A stretch of 64,000 bases of DNA from Terrabacter sp. Root85 (GCF_001429185.1 NZ_LMIW01000001.1:186968-250967); one strand, 5' to 3'; positions 32,863-41,221 are shown, counted from the stretch's first letter. Made by a program: numbers and translations. The notes: a model not told the origin generated them from the sequence alone.

Positions 32863-33633
32863 TCAGATCTTCTGCGGGACGACTTGGAAGTACACAGCCG
32901 TGATGACGAAGTTGACGACGAAGAGCAGCATGAACGTGATGACGACGCTCTGGTTCACCGCGTCGCCGACGCCCTTGGGACCACCGCCCGCGTTGAGCCC
33001 CTTGTAGGCCGCGACGACGGCCGCGATGGCACCGAAGATCAGGGCCTTGATCTCGGCGGTCCAGAGGTCGGGCAGCTGGGCCAGCGCGGTGAAGCTCGCG
33101 ATGTACGCGCCCGGCGTGCCGCCCTGGACGATGACGTTGAAGACGTAGCCGCCGACGACGCCGACGACCGACACGAGCCCGTTGAGCAGGACCGCGACGA
33201 GCATCGAGGCGAGCACCCGGGGCACGACGAGGCGCTGGATCGGGCTGATGCCGAGCACCTCCATGGCGTCGATCTCCTCGCGGATCTTGCGCGAGCCGAG
33301 GTCGGCACAGATGGCCGAGCCGCCCGCGCCGGCGATGAGCAGGGCCGTGACGATCGGGCTGGCCTCGCGCAGCACCGCGAGGACGCTCGCAGCGCCGGTG
33401 TAGGACTGGGCGCCGAGCTGACGGGTCAGCGTGCCGAGCTGGAGGGCGATGACCGCGCCGAACGGGATGGAGACGAGGGCGGTCGGCAGGATCGTCACGC
33501 TCGCGATGAACCACGCCTGCTGGATGAACTCCTTGACCTGGAACGGGCGCTTCGGCAGGGCCCGGAACACGTCGAGGGCGAGCGCGAAGAGCGAGCCGGA
33601 CTGGCGCAGGGCGCCCGTGAGGGGTGCGGCCAC
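32863..33633 (-). CDS. Mce-type ABC permease YrbEA
   Basis: A 256-residue MlaE/YrbE permease. The conserved REEIDAMEVLGISPIQRLVV segment that docks on the ATPase is present, along with the preceding GAGGSAICADLGSRK. GTG at 33633 lies one base after the ATPase stop, so the three transport genes are read together. Confidence 0.9.
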   Translation of the reverse strand: MAAPLTGALRQSGSLFALALDVFRALPKRPFQVKEFIQQAWFIASVTILPTALVSIPFGAVIALQLGTLTRQLGAQSYTGAASVLAVLREASPIVTALLIAGAGGSAICADLGSRKIREEIDAMEVLGISPIQRLVVPRVLASMLVAVLLNGLVSVVGVVGGYVFNVIVQGGTPGAYIASFTALAQLPDLWTAEIKALIFGAIAAVVAAYKGLNAGGGPKGVGDAVNQSVVITFMLLFVVNFVITAVYFQVVPQKI

Positions 33634-33634
33634 G

Positions 33635-34603
33635 TCAGCTCACCCCCGCCCGGACACCGGGGATGCCGGCGTTGCGCGACTCGAAGGAGCCGGGCGGCGG
33701 CGTGATGCCGTTGTCGCGGCACCAGCCGCCGGCAGGCCGCTCCGCGCGACGCGGCTTGCCGTCGCTCGTCGGGAGCTGGAGGGCGATCGGCGGCAGGGGC
33801 GGCAGCTCCTGACCGGACTCGGCGGCGAGCTCGTCGGCGTCCTTCTCCTCCGACATCCCGATCGGGCCGATCGTCTGTGCGTTGAGGAACTGCCGCACGA
33901 CGGGCTCCTCCGAGCTGAGCAGCATCTCGCGCGGCCCGAACATCGCGAGGTGCTTGTGGTAGAGCAGGCCGATGTTGTCGGGCACCGTCCGGGCCGTGTT
34001 GATGTCGTGCGTGACGATGAGGAACGTCGCGTCGATCTGCGCGTTGAGGTCGACGAAGAGCTGGTTGATGTAGCTCGTGCGCACCGGGTCGAGACCGGAG
34101 TCCGGCTCGTCGATGAGGAGGATCTCGGGGTCCAGCACGAGCGCCCGGGCCAGCCCGGCGCGCTTGCGCATGCCGCCGGAGATCTCTCCCGGGAGCTTGC
34201 CCTCGGCACCGGACAGACCGACGAGGTCCATCTTCTCGGTCACGATGCGCTTGATCTCGGCCTCGGTCTTCTTCGTGTGCTCGCGCAGCGGGAAGGCGAC
34301 GTTGTCGTACAGGGTCATCGAGCCGAACAGGGCGCCGTCCTGGAAGAGGACGCCGAAGAGCTTGCGCACCTCGTAGAGGTCGGCCTCGCGCAGCCGGGTC
34401 AGGTCACGTCCGTTGATGACGATCGACCCGGCATCCGGCTTGAGCAGGCCGACGAGCGTCTTGAGGAAGACGGACTTGCCGGTGCCCGAGGGCCCGAGCA
34501 TGACCGAGATCTCTCCCGCGGGAAGCGTGAGGGTCACGTCCCGCCAGATCGTCTGCGAACCGAAGGTCTTCGTCAGACCTTGCACCGCGATCTCCACACC
34601 CAT
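33635..34603 (-). CDS. ABC transporter ATPase of the Mce system (MceG/Mkl type)
   Basis: A 322-residue ATPase that powers Mce lipid import. It shows Walker A GPSGTGKS (37-44), the Q-loop at Gln88, the signature SGGMR (142-146), Walker B ILLIDEP (161-167) and the switch His199. Beyond about residue 245 there is the extra C-terminal tail seen in MceG/MlaF-like ATPases. It is the first gene of the operon. In mycobacteria the equivalent ATPase gene is usually apart from the mce operons; here it is in one transcript with them. Confidence 0.9.
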   Translation of the reverse strand: MGVEIAVQGLTKTFGSQTIWRDVTLTLPAGEISVMLGPSGTGKSVFLKTLVGLLKPDAGSIVINGRDLTRLREADLYEVRKLFGVLFQDGALFGSMTLYDNVAFPLREHTKKTEAEIKRIVTEKMDLVGLSGAEGKLPGEISGGMRKRAGLARALVLDPEILLIDEPDSGLDPVRTSYINQLFVDLNAQIDATFLIVTHDINTARTVPDNIGLLYHKHLAMFGPREMLLSSEEPVVRQFLNAQTIGPIGMSEEKDADELAAESGQELPPLPPIALQLPTSDGKPRRAERPAGGWCRDNGITPPPGSFESRNAGIPGVRAGVS

Positions 34604-34753
34604 GTGGCATCCACCTATGTCTTCCTGGCCGTCTCGACTCGGCTACGGGGGAAACGAGGGCGCCGGGCGGAAGTTACGCGCCAGTCGGGTTCTCCCGGTC
34701 AGGCGGCTCCCCCGCGGTTAACCTGTGCGAGTCATGTGGAGCCAGGAGGATGC

Positions 34754-35230
34754 ATGCGCGCAGAACTGCGGCCGTCACAGGTCGCACCGGGGGCTCTGCT
34801 CGAGGTCGAGGGCAGCACGTACCGGGTCGTCGGGACCGTCCGGTTCGACCTCGGCGGCACTCGGTGGGGCGAGCACTGCATCACCTCGTCGGGCCCGCGG
34901 GAGTGGCTCTCTCTGCAGCCGCGCGGCGCCGGGTGCGTCATCCACTGGCGGACCCGGGACGACCTCTTCGGCGACCCGGACCACGGGGGCATGAGTCTCG
35001 ACGGCCGCGACTGGACGCTGCTCGAGGCCGGGTCGCTCACCTACACGGCCGAGGGTGACACGGGTCTCGGCGTCCGGGGCACGTGCGATTTCGTCGAGTT
35101 CGTCGCGACGGACGCACCCGATGCCGTCCTCGTCTACGAGAGCTTCGACGGCGGCATGTGGGAGATCAGTGTCGGTCGACTCGCCGACCCGGCACGCGTG
35201 CGCGGCTACCGCGAGGTCGCCGGCGACTGA
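34754..35230 (+). CDS. DUF4178 domain protein
   Basis: A 158-residue soluble, beta-rich protein starting MRAELRPSQVAPGALLEVEG, with the FDLGGTRWGEHCITSSG and GMWEISVGRL segments typical of DUF4178. AGGAGG lies 4 bp before the ATG at 34754. The gene is divergent from the mce operon, and its 3' end overlaps the convergent gene by 25 bp. DUF4178 proteins often accompany PspA- or spermidine-synthase-like genes, none of which is seen here. Confidence 0.8.
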   Translation: MRAELRPSQVAPGALLEVEGSTYRVVGTVRFDLGGTRWGEHCITSSGPREWLSLQPRGAGCVIHWRTRDDLFGDPDHGGMSLDGRDWTLLEAGSLTYTAEGDTGLGVRGTCDFVEFVATDAPDAVLVYESFDGGMWEISVGRLADPARVRGYREVAGD

Positions 35231-36420
35231 CCTCCGTCGTGCGTGGCCGTGACCTCGTGGGCCACGAGGTCCCCGTCGACGCGCAGGGTGACCGCGGCGA
35301 CGCGGTCGGCCCCCTCGAGGTCCGCGAGGCGGGCGAGCACGTCGGCGATCCGGCCGAAGGTCTCGGGGCTGGGCACGGGTGCCTGGCCGTCGGCGTTGCC
35401 CGACAGCCCGGTCAGTCGGTGGTCGGCGTCCATCGTCAGGGCTGCGGTCATCCGCTGGACCGGCGCGCCCCGCTGCGCCTCGACGCCGCGGCGCAGGGTC
35501 GCCGTCAGCTCGTCGAGCAGCCCGTCGAGCCGCGTGGGTGGCGTATGCCGTCCGCCCGCCGCTGCGCCCGACGTGACCGGCGGGGTCGGCGGGTTCGGCT
35601 CCGTGGCGAGCTCGGTGACCGACTCGGTGACCGGCTCGTCCACGGGATCGGTGACGGGATCGGTGACGGGATCGGTGACGGGCGTCGACGGGGCCTCGCT
35701 GGCCGGCTCTGCCGTGGCTCGCGGGGCGTGGCCCTCGCTGAGAAAGCCGATCGCGGCGAACTGGATCTTCGCGAAGTCGACCTCGGCGTCGCGGGCCAGC
35801 GAGTTGTCGATGACGTAGGCGAGGTTGACGGCGAGGTCGGCCATGTCCGGGTGCAGCTGCTGGCCGACGAAGCGCGCACACAGCAGCAGCGCGTGCACGC
35901 GCACCATCGTCCGACCCTTGCGGTCCTGCACCTGCTGGTCCGGCTCGACGCGACGCAGGTCGAACCCGTCCCGGGGGTAGAAGTGCAGCGGGCGTTCGAG
36001 GACGAGCAGCGAGTAGTCCGGCCGGTCGGAGCCCGGCATGAGCCGGTACAGCTCGCCGTTGAGCGGCAGCTGCCACTCCAGCTCGGGCGGCGCGCTGTCG
36101 AAGCGCGTCACGCACACGAGGGGCCCGTAGCGTCCTGTCGGGCTCGAGGCGTCGGCCGTCGGGCTCGAGGCGTCGGCCATCGGGGCCGCCGTCGGGGTCG
36201 GAGGCGCCGTGGGGGTCGAGGCGGTCGGTGCCCCGAGAGGGCTGGTTGCCGCAGCAGTGCCGGGCGCGGCGGCCGGGCTGTGCGCTTGGGCGGCCATCGT
36301 CGGCGCCGCGGGCACCGCTGCAACCTCGGGCGCGTTGGGGTCAACGGGGGGCGCCTGCTCGGCAGCGGTGTCCGCGTCGTCGTCAGCAGCGGGCCTGAAG
36401 GTGCGCGACAGCCATCCCAT
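35206..36420 (-). CDS. Hypothetical protein with two low-complexity repeat tracts
   Basis: A 404-residue cytoplasmic protein beginning MGWLSRTFRPAADDDADTA. Residues 10-100 are Ala/Pro/Thr-rich and include a duplicated ADASSPT. A folded part follows (about 105-245: GPLVCVTRFDSAPPELEWQL to FAAIGFLSEG), then a second disordered stretch containing a TDPVTDPVTDP repeat, and a C-terminal domain (about 300-404). I do not recognise either domain. It may belong to a group that works beside the DUF4178 gene, with which it overlaps tail to tail. Confidence 0.65.
   Translation of the reverse strand: MGWLSRTFRPAADDDADTAAEQAPPVDPNAPEVAAVPAAPTMAAQAHSPAAAPGTAAATSPLGAPTASTPTAPPTPTAAPMADASSPTADASSPTGRYGPLVCVTRFDSAPPELEWQLPLNGELYRLMPGSDRPDYSLLVLERPLHFYPRDGFDLRRVEPDQQVQDRKGRTMVRVHALLLCARFVGQQLHPDMADLAVNLAYVIDNSLARDAEVDFAKIQFAAIGFLSEGHAPRATAEPASEAPSTPVTDPVTDPVTDPVDEPVTESVTELATEPNPPTPPVTSGAAAGGRHTPPTRLDGLLDELTATLRRGVEAQRGAPVQRMTAALTMDADHRLTGLSGNADGQAPVPSPETFGRIADVLARLADLEGADRVAAVTLRVDGDLVAHEVTATHDGGQSPATSR
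35643..35678. repeat. 12-bp tandem repeat, three copies, in coding sequence
   Basis: The unit CGGGATCGGTGA occurs three times in exact tandem. On the coding strand it encodes the TDPV repeats of the hypothetical protein. Copy number is likely to vary between strains by slippage. Confidence 0.8.
36137..36178. repeat. 21-bp exact direct repeat, two copies, in coding sequence
   Basis: Two adjacent identical 21-bp units (36137-36157 and 36158-36178) encode the duplicated ADASSPT peptide in the N-terminal disordered part of the same gene. Confidence 0.8.
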
Positions 36421-36553
36421 GCGGGCAAACCTACCGGGACCGGTCGACCGATCGACGGATCGGCGGGGTGTGGCCGCAGCAGATCCGGCCCCTCGGTGCG
36501 TCACAGTGTCGGAGGAGCGTGGGCCGAGCACGCGCCGGACAGGGAGGCAGGGC

Positions 36554-36922
36554 GTGGAGGCGTCGTTCGAGGACTTCGTGCGCAGCCGAGGGCCGGCGCT
36601 GCTGCGCTACGCCCACCTGCTCTGCGGTGACGGCGCCCGGGCCGAGGACCTCGTCCAGGATGCCCTCGTCAAGGTGCACCGCCGCTGGGCCGGTGGCGCC
36701 GAGGTGTCCGCGCCGTTCGCGTACTGCGCCGACAGCCGCGACGTCGTCGCCTCGCTGACCCTCACGATCACCGGCGCCGACGTGTCGACCACGACCTCCA
36801 CCCCGTCGCTCATGTCGACCGTCACCTACACCGTGGGCGCGACCGTGACGAGCACGACCGTCGTCGCCCTGTCACCCGGTTCCGACGGCGCCGCGACCGA
36901 GACCGTCACGGTGAGCCGGTGA
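36554..36922 (+). pseudogene. Truncated ECF/SigE-type sigma factor region 2 joined to unrelated sequence
   Basis: From the GTG at 36554 (AGGGAGG 6 bp upstream) the first 55 or so residues are a typical sigma-70 region 2 of the SigE-like group: FEDFVRSRGPALLRYAHLLC, then EDLVQDALVKVHRRW and APFAY. The frame then changes character abruptly at CADSRDVVASLTLTITGADV into a Thr/Val/Ser-rich stretch with no region 4. A full sigma factor of this class is about 165-180 residues; this is 122. A deletion fusing a sigma gene to the end of another gene explains it best. An expressed short chimera is not excluded. The gap to the next gene (36923-37027) shows nothing else. Confidence 0.6.
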
Positions 36923-37027
36923 ACGAGCCCGCGCGACAGGGTCGCTGACGCGCGAGCCGGCGGGACGGCATACGCCATCTCCTCGCCCGGGACGCCCGCG
37001 CCGGCCGGTCGTGGTTACGGTGGACCG

Positions 37028-38419
37028 GTGACGACAGTGAGCAAGGACGCTCCGGACCTGCGCGCCCTCGAGGGGCTCGCCGAGTCCCTGACGCCCGGCG
37101 CGTTGCTGACCGACCCCGACAGCGTGGCGGCCTACCGCTTCGACTACACGGCTGACGCCGGAGCCGGTGTGCCGCTCGCCGTGGTCCGCGCGACGAGCGC
37201 GGCCGACGTGCAGGCCACCGTGCGCTGGGCCGGGGAGCACGACGTCCCCGTCGTGCCCCGCGGTGCCGGCAGCGGGCTCTCAGGGGGCTCGAACGCCGTC
37301 GACGGCTGCATCGTGCTGAGTCTCGAGCGGATGCGGGCCGTCGAGATCGACCCGACCACGCGCACGGCGGTCGTCGAGGCCGGAGCCCTCAACGTCGAGG
37401 TCAAGCAGGCGGCCGCCGAGCACGGGCTCTGGTACCCGCCCGACCCGTCGTCCTTCGAGATCTGCTCGATCGGCGGCAACGTCGCGACGAACGCGGGCGG
37501 CCTGTGCTGCGTCAAGTACGGCGTGACGACCGACTACGTGCTCGGCCTCGACGTCGTCCTCGCGGACGGGACGCTCGTGCACCTCGGCGGCCAGCGCGTC
37601 AAGGACACCGCAGGCCTCTCGCTCGTCAAGCTCTTCGTCGGCAGCGAAGGGACTCTGGGCGTCGTGACCCGGGCGACGCTGCGGCTCGTCCCCGCGCAGG
37701 CGCCGCCCGCCACCCTCGTGGCCACCTTCGACACCGTCGAGGACGCCGCGCGGGTGGTCGTCGCCATCGGCAACACCCTCCGCGCGTCGATGATGGAGCT
37801 CATGGACCGGGCGTCGGTCAACGCCGTCGAGGACCACCGCAGCATGGGGCTCGACCGCGAGGCCGGTGCCATGCTGCTCGCGCAGTCCGACGCCCCCGGT
37901 GCGGCCCGCGGCGAGGAGATCGCCGTGATGGAGCGGCTGTGCCGGGACGGCGGCGCGCGCGAGTGCTTCACGACGACGGATGCCGCAGAGGGCGAGATGT
38001 TCGTCGCGGCCCGTAGAGCCGCCATCGTCGCCATCGAGCGGCGAGGCGCGATCATGCTCGAGGACGTCGGCGTGCCGGTGCCGCGCCTCCCCGACCTGCT
38101 GACCGGCATCGCCGACATCTCGCGCCGACACGACCTCGAGATCCCCGTCGTGGCCCACGCCGGAGACGGCAACACGCACCCCGTCATCGTCTATCCGCGG
38201 GGCGACATGGACGCCGGTTCCCGTGCGGCACAGGCCTTCTCGGAGGTCATGAGCCTCGCGATCGGGCTCGGCGGCACCATCACCGGCGAGCACGGCGTCG
38301 GCCGCCTCAAGCGCGCGGCCCTGCCCGAGCAGCTCGGGCCCGACGTCATGGCCCTCACCCACCGCATCAAGAACGCCCTCGACCCGCAGGGCATCCTCAA
38401 CCCCGGAGCAGGATTCTGA
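37028..38419 (+). CDS. glcD: FAD-linked oxidase, glycolate oxidase GlcD-type
   Basis: A 463-residue flavoprotein with the PCMH-type FAD-binding domain (VPRGAGSGLSGGSNAV, around residues 77-92, and GGNVATNAGGLCCVKYG around 155-171) and the C-terminal FAD-oxidase domain ending HGVGRLKRAALPEQLG. It oxidises a 2-hydroxy acid, most likely glycolate or D-lactate. The next gene, an aminotransferase that accepts glyoxylate, overlaps by one base and favours glycolate. GTG at 37028 is used as start. Confidence 0.85.
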   Translation: MTTVSKDAPDLRALEGLAESLTPGALLTDPDSVAAYRFDYTADAGAGVPLAVVRATSAADVQATVRWAGEHDVPVVPRGAGSGLSGGSNAVDGCIVLSLERMRAVEIDPTTRTAVVEAGALNVEVKQAAAEHGLWYPPDPSSFEICSIGGNVATNAGGLCCVKYGVTTDYVLGLDVVLADGTLVHLGGQRVKDTAGLSLVKLFVGSEGTLGVVTRATLRLVPAQAPPATLVATFDTVEDAARVVVAIGNTLRASMMELMDRASVNAVEDHRSMGLDREAGAMLLAQSDAPGAARGEEIAVMERLCRDGGARECFTTTDAAEGEMFVAARRAAIVAIERRGAIMLEDVGVPVPRLPDLLTGIADISRRHDLEIPVVAHAGDGNTHPVIVYPRGDMDAGSRAAQAFSEVMSLAIGLGGTITGEHGVGRLKRAALPEQLGPDVMALTHRIKNALDPQGILNPGAGF

Positions 38420-39546
38420 TGACCGCGACCCCGCCCGTCACGACCCGCCGCCCGATCGCCGACCGGCACCTCTTCGGTCCCGGTCCGTGCAACCCCTACC
38501 CCGAGGCGACCCTCGCCCTCGCAGCACCTCTGCTCGGACACCTCGACCCGGACTTCCTCGCGATCATGGACGAGACGTGCGACCTGCTCCGGTACGCCTG
38601 GGGCACCGACAACCGCCGCACCCTCCCACTCTCGGCCACCGGGTCAGCGGGCATGGAGGCCGCCTTCGTCAACACCGTATCCCCCGGCGACGTCGTCGTC
38701 GTGGCCGTCAACGGGCTCTTCGGGGAGCGCATGGTCGACGTCGCGGGCCGCCACGGCGCCGAGGTGGTCCGCGTCGACCACGAGTGGGGCACACCCGTCG
38801 ATGCCGAGAGGGTCGCCGCCGCCCACCCCGCACCGAAGATCATCGCCGCAGTCCATGCCGAGACGTCCACCGGCGTCCGCTCCGACATCGCCGCCCTCGG
38901 CGCGGTCAAGGGCGACGCCCTGCTGCTCGTCGACGCGGTCACCAGCATCGGCGGGATCGAGCTGCGCGCCGACGACTGGGGCATCGACATCGGCTACGCC
39001 GGCACCCAGAAGTGCCTGGGCGTCGCGCCCGGCCTCGCTCCCTTCACCATCAGCGACCGCGCCTTCGAGCGCCGCGTCGAGAAGCCGTCGTCCTGGTACC
39101 TCGACCTCGGCCTGCTCGGCGGCTACGTCGGTGAGGCCTCCGGCTCGGGCAAGCGCACCTACCACCACACGGCGCCGACCGCGATGGTCGCGAGCCTCCA
39201 TGCAGGCCTCCAGCGCATCGCCGACGAGGGCCTCGAGAAGGTCTGGGACCGCCACGCCGAGGCCGGCCGCCTCCTCCAGGACGGCCTCGAGGAGATGGGC
39301 CTCGCCCTCTTCGCCGCCGAGGGCTCTCGCCTGCCCCAGCTGACGACGGTCCGCGTACCCGACGGGGTCGACTCCGCCGCCGTCCGCGCCTACCTCCTCG
39401 AGCGCCACGACCTCGAGATCGGCGCGGGCGTGGGCGAGTTCGCTTCCACCGTCTGGCGCATCGGCCTGATGGGCCACAACGCGCGCCCCGACCGCGTCGC
39501 CCTCGTCCTCGCCGCCCTGAAGGACGCCCTGGCCCACGCCACCTGA
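38419..39546 (+). CDS. Class V aminotransferase (alanine/serine-glyoxylate type)
   Basis: A 375-residue PLP enzyme. The N-terminus HLFGPGPCNPYPEATLALAA and the LSATGSAGMEAAFVN phosphate-binding region fit the alanine/serine-glyoxylate aminotransferase group. The PLP Lys is Lys198 in GYAGTQKCLG, after the VDAVTSIGG strand holding the cofactor Asp. The ATG overlaps the glycolate oxidase stop (TGATG). Together the pair would turn glycolate into glyoxylate and then glycine. Confidence 0.87.
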   Translation: MTATPPVTTRRPIADRHLFGPGPCNPYPEATLALAAPLLGHLDPDFLAIMDETCDLLRYAWGTDNRRTLPLSATGSAGMEAAFVNTVSPGDVVVVAVNGLFGERMVDVAGRHGAEVVRVDHEWGTPVDAERVAAAHPAPKIIAAVHAETSTGVRSDIAALGAVKGDALLLVDAVTSIGGIELRADDWGIDIGYAGTQKCLGVAPGLAPFTISDRAFERRVEKPSSWYLDLGLLGGYVGEASGSGKRTYHHTAPTAMVASLHAGLQRIADEGLEKVWDRHAEAGRLLQDGLEEMGLALFAAEGSRLPQLTTVRVPDGVDSAAVRAYLLERHDLEIGAGVGEFASTVWRIGLMGHNARPDRVALVLAALKDALAHAT

Positions 39547-39567
39547 CGCAGCCTCCCCCGGTTCGAG

Positions 39568-39699
39568 GGGCGCGGGGCGTGGCGGTGGTCGCGGCATCGG
39601 CGGCGGGCGCTGACGCTGGGAGCGAGCGTGCACAAGGGCGCGGGGCGTGGCGGTGGTCGCGGCATCGGCGGCGGGCGCTGACGCCGGGAGCGAGCGTGC
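39568..39699. repeat. 64-bp direct repeat, two copies 68 bp apart
   Basis: The stretch 39568-39631 recurs at 39636-39699 with a single difference (T at 39617, C at 39685). It is non-coding, lies in the gap after the aminotransferase, and contains GGCATCGGCGGCGG, the same block seen downstream of tuf. The recent look of the copy suggests slippage or unequal recombination. Confidence 0.85.
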
Positions 39700-39754
39700 C
39701 GGCATACGCCCGCCGACGCTCCACGCCGCGAGCGCCGTCGCGCCCCACGACCGC
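39661..39754. repeat. Intergenic repeat element, copy B (downstream of rplL)
   Basis: It shares with copy A near tuf the blocks GGCATCGGCGGCGG (39661-39674), CCGCCGACGCTCCACGCCGC (39710-39729) and CCACGACCGC (39745-39754), plus CGGGACAGCG at 39777-39786 next to the terminator. GGCGGGCG and CGCCCGCC inside it can pair. A GGCATAC copy is at 39701-39707. Confidence 0.6.
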
Positions 39755-39788
39755 CCAACCAGCAACCCCCGCAAACCGGGACAGCGAA

Positions 39789-39820
39789 AGGCGGGCCCGA
39801 CCGTGTGGTCGGACCCGCCT
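39789..39820 (-). terminator. rplJL operon terminator
   Basis: Arms AGGCGGGCCCGACC (39789-39802) and GGTCGGACCCGCCT (39807-39820) form a 14-bp stem with one mismatch and a 4-nt loop. On the minus strand the stem runs into a short T-run (CCTTTCG). It lies 39 bp after the rplL stop. Confidence 0.8.
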
Positions 39821-39858
39821 TCGCGGTAGAGCAGTGATCCCGGCAGAGCCGGGTCAGA

Positions 39859-40245
39859 TCACTTGAGCTCGACGGACGCGCCGGCGCCCTCGAGCTGCTC
39901 CTTGGCCTTCTCGGCCGCAGCCTTGTCGACACCCTCGAGGACGGGCTTGGGGGCGCCGTCAACGAGGTCCTTGGCCTCCTTGAGGCCGAGGCTCGTGAGC
40001 GCGCGGACCTCCTTGATGACCTGGATCTTCTTCTCGCCCGCGGCGGTGAGAACGACGTCGAACGAGTCCTTCTCCTCCTCCTCGACGGCGGCAGCGCCGC
40101 CACCGGCAGCGGCGGCAACCGCGGCAACGGGGGCAGCAGCGGTGACCTCGAAGGTCTCCTCGAACTGCTTCACGAACTCGGAGAGCTCGATGAGGGTCAT
40201 CTCCTTGAAAGCGTCAAGGAGCTCGTCGGTGCTGAGCTTCGCCAT
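39859..40245 (-). CDS. rplL: 50S ribosomal protein L7/L12
   Basis: L7/L12, 128 residues, forms the multi-copy stalk that recruits translation GTPases. The N-terminal dimerisation domain ([20 protein letters not shown]), the Ala/Gly hinge (about residues 38-52) and the C-terminal domain ([20 protein letters not shown]) are all intact. ATG at 40245; 70 bp after rplJ. Confidence 0.98.
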   Translation of the reverse strand: MAKLSTDELLDAFKEMTLIELSEFVKQFEETFEVTAAAPVAAVAAAAGGGAAAVEEEEKDSFDVVLTAAGEKKIQVIKEVRALTSLGLKEAKDLVDGAPKPVLEGVDKAAAEKAKEQLEGAGASVELK

Positions 40246-40314
40246 GGTGGCTTCCTTCCTAGATATTGCCGTGAGTGGCGTGTTGTTGAATCGAGCTGGT
40301 GCGCAGGAGCGCAA

Positions 40315-40902
40315 TCAGCTCTCGTCGCCACCCTCGGCGACGTCGGTGGTTGCCTCGGCGGCCGGAGCGGCCTCCGTGGCGGGACCCTGCGCCTCGACCT
40401 TCTGGCGCAGGGCGTCGACCACGCGGGCCGTCTGCGACAGAGGAGCGACGAAGAGGTAGGCGGCCTTGTTGAGGGAGCCCTTCATGGCGCCCGCAAGCTT
40501 GGCCAGGAGAACCTCGCGGGACTCGAGGTCCGCGAGCTTCGTGATCTCCTCGGGGGACAAGGTCTTGCCGTCGAGGACGCCAGCCTTGATCACGAGGAGG
40601 GGGTGTGCCTTGGCGAAGTCACGCAGACCCTTGGCCGCCTCGACCGGGTCACCGGTGATGAAGGCGATGGCCGACGGGCCCTGGAGGTGACCGTCGAAGG
40701 CCGTGATACCGGCCTCCTTGGCGGCGCGCTCCGTGAGCGTGTTCTTGACCACGGCGTAGGTGGCGTGTTCCCGGATCGAGGTGCGCAGCTGCGAGAGCTG
40801 GGCCACGGTCAGACCGCGGTACTCGGTGAGAACGGCCGCACCGGACTCACGGAACTTGTCCGCGATCTCGGCAATGGCAGCCGTCTTCTCGGAGTTCGCC
40901 AT
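40315..40902 (-). CDS. rplJ: 50S ribosomal protein L10
   Basis: L10, 195 residues, anchors the L7/L12 dimers to 23S rRNA and, in the family, represses its own operon through the leader RNA. The start [20 protein letters not shown] and the [14 protein letters not shown] block are typical. The C-terminus adds an Ala/Glu-rich tail after [15 protein letters not shown] at 40902 has GGAAGGAGG upstream. A terminator-like hairpin lies in its leader. Confidence 0.97.
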   Translation of the reverse strand: MANSEKTAAIAEIADKFRESGAAVLTEYRGLTVAQLSQLRTSIREHATYAVVKNTLTERAAKEAGITAFDGHLQGPSAIAFITGDPVEAAKGLRDFAKAHPLLVIKAGVLDGKTLSPEEITKLADLESREVLLAKLAGAMKGSLNKAAYLFVAPLSQTARVVDALRQKVEAQGPATEAAPAAEATTDVAEGGDES

Positions 40903-40964
40903 CTGGGCCTCCTTCCCTTGCGTGGTGCCGCCTGTCGAAGGGGCCCGGAGGGCCTGCACGAAAA

Positions 40965-40992
40965 GAGCCCCGGCGCAGGGCGCTCGGGGCTC
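40965..40992 (-). promoter_or_regulatory. Terminator-like hairpin in the rplJ leader (candidate attenuator)
   Basis: On the minus strand GAGCCCCG pairs with CGGGGCTC (40985-40992 with 40965-40972), extended inside by GCGC/GCGC, and is followed at once by TTTT. This is the most classical intrinsic terminator shape in the window, yet it stands upstream of rplJ. It fits attenuation of rplJL, possibly as part of an L10 leader. A smaller GGCC/GGCC hairpin lies between it and the gene. The rest of the 40903-41221 gap holds the promoter and no gene. Confidence 0.6.
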
Positions 40993-41116
40993 GCAGCGAC
41001 ATACTCGAGGTATGCCGTGAGGCTGAGTGTCCTGCGCTGGCTGCCCGCATCGTGCGGAACCTTCGGGAGATCGTGGTTGCCCACGCCCTCCAACCGGCGG
41101 TCATTGGTCGTGGACC

Positions 41117-41145
41117 ACAGTACGGGCTGGACCGCTGCGGACCAA
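41117..41145 (-). promoter_or_regulatory. Candidate rplJL promoter
   Basis: On the minus strand TTGGTC (41145-41140) and TACTGT (41122-41117) are spaced by 17 bp. The -35 is embedded in GATTTGGTC, identical to the rpsL promoter. The predicted leader is about 205 nt. Confidence 0.55.
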
Positions 41146-41221
41146 ATCGAGCCCGGGGCCTGTCGGCGGGTCCGACGCACGATCCCCCACCACACCGGGT
41201 ACGTGACCTAGCGTGACCCCC

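Noticed and set aside
24604-34760. A clear promoter for the mce operon
   Set aside because: The 150-bp gap upstream of the ATPase has TA-containing words such as TAACTT, but none with a credible -35 at proper spacing, so I do not list one.
39568-39699. 64-bp direct repeat considered as a CRISPR or attachment site
   Set aside because: Only two copies 4 bp apart, no tRNA, integrase or cas gene nearby; a local duplication explains it.
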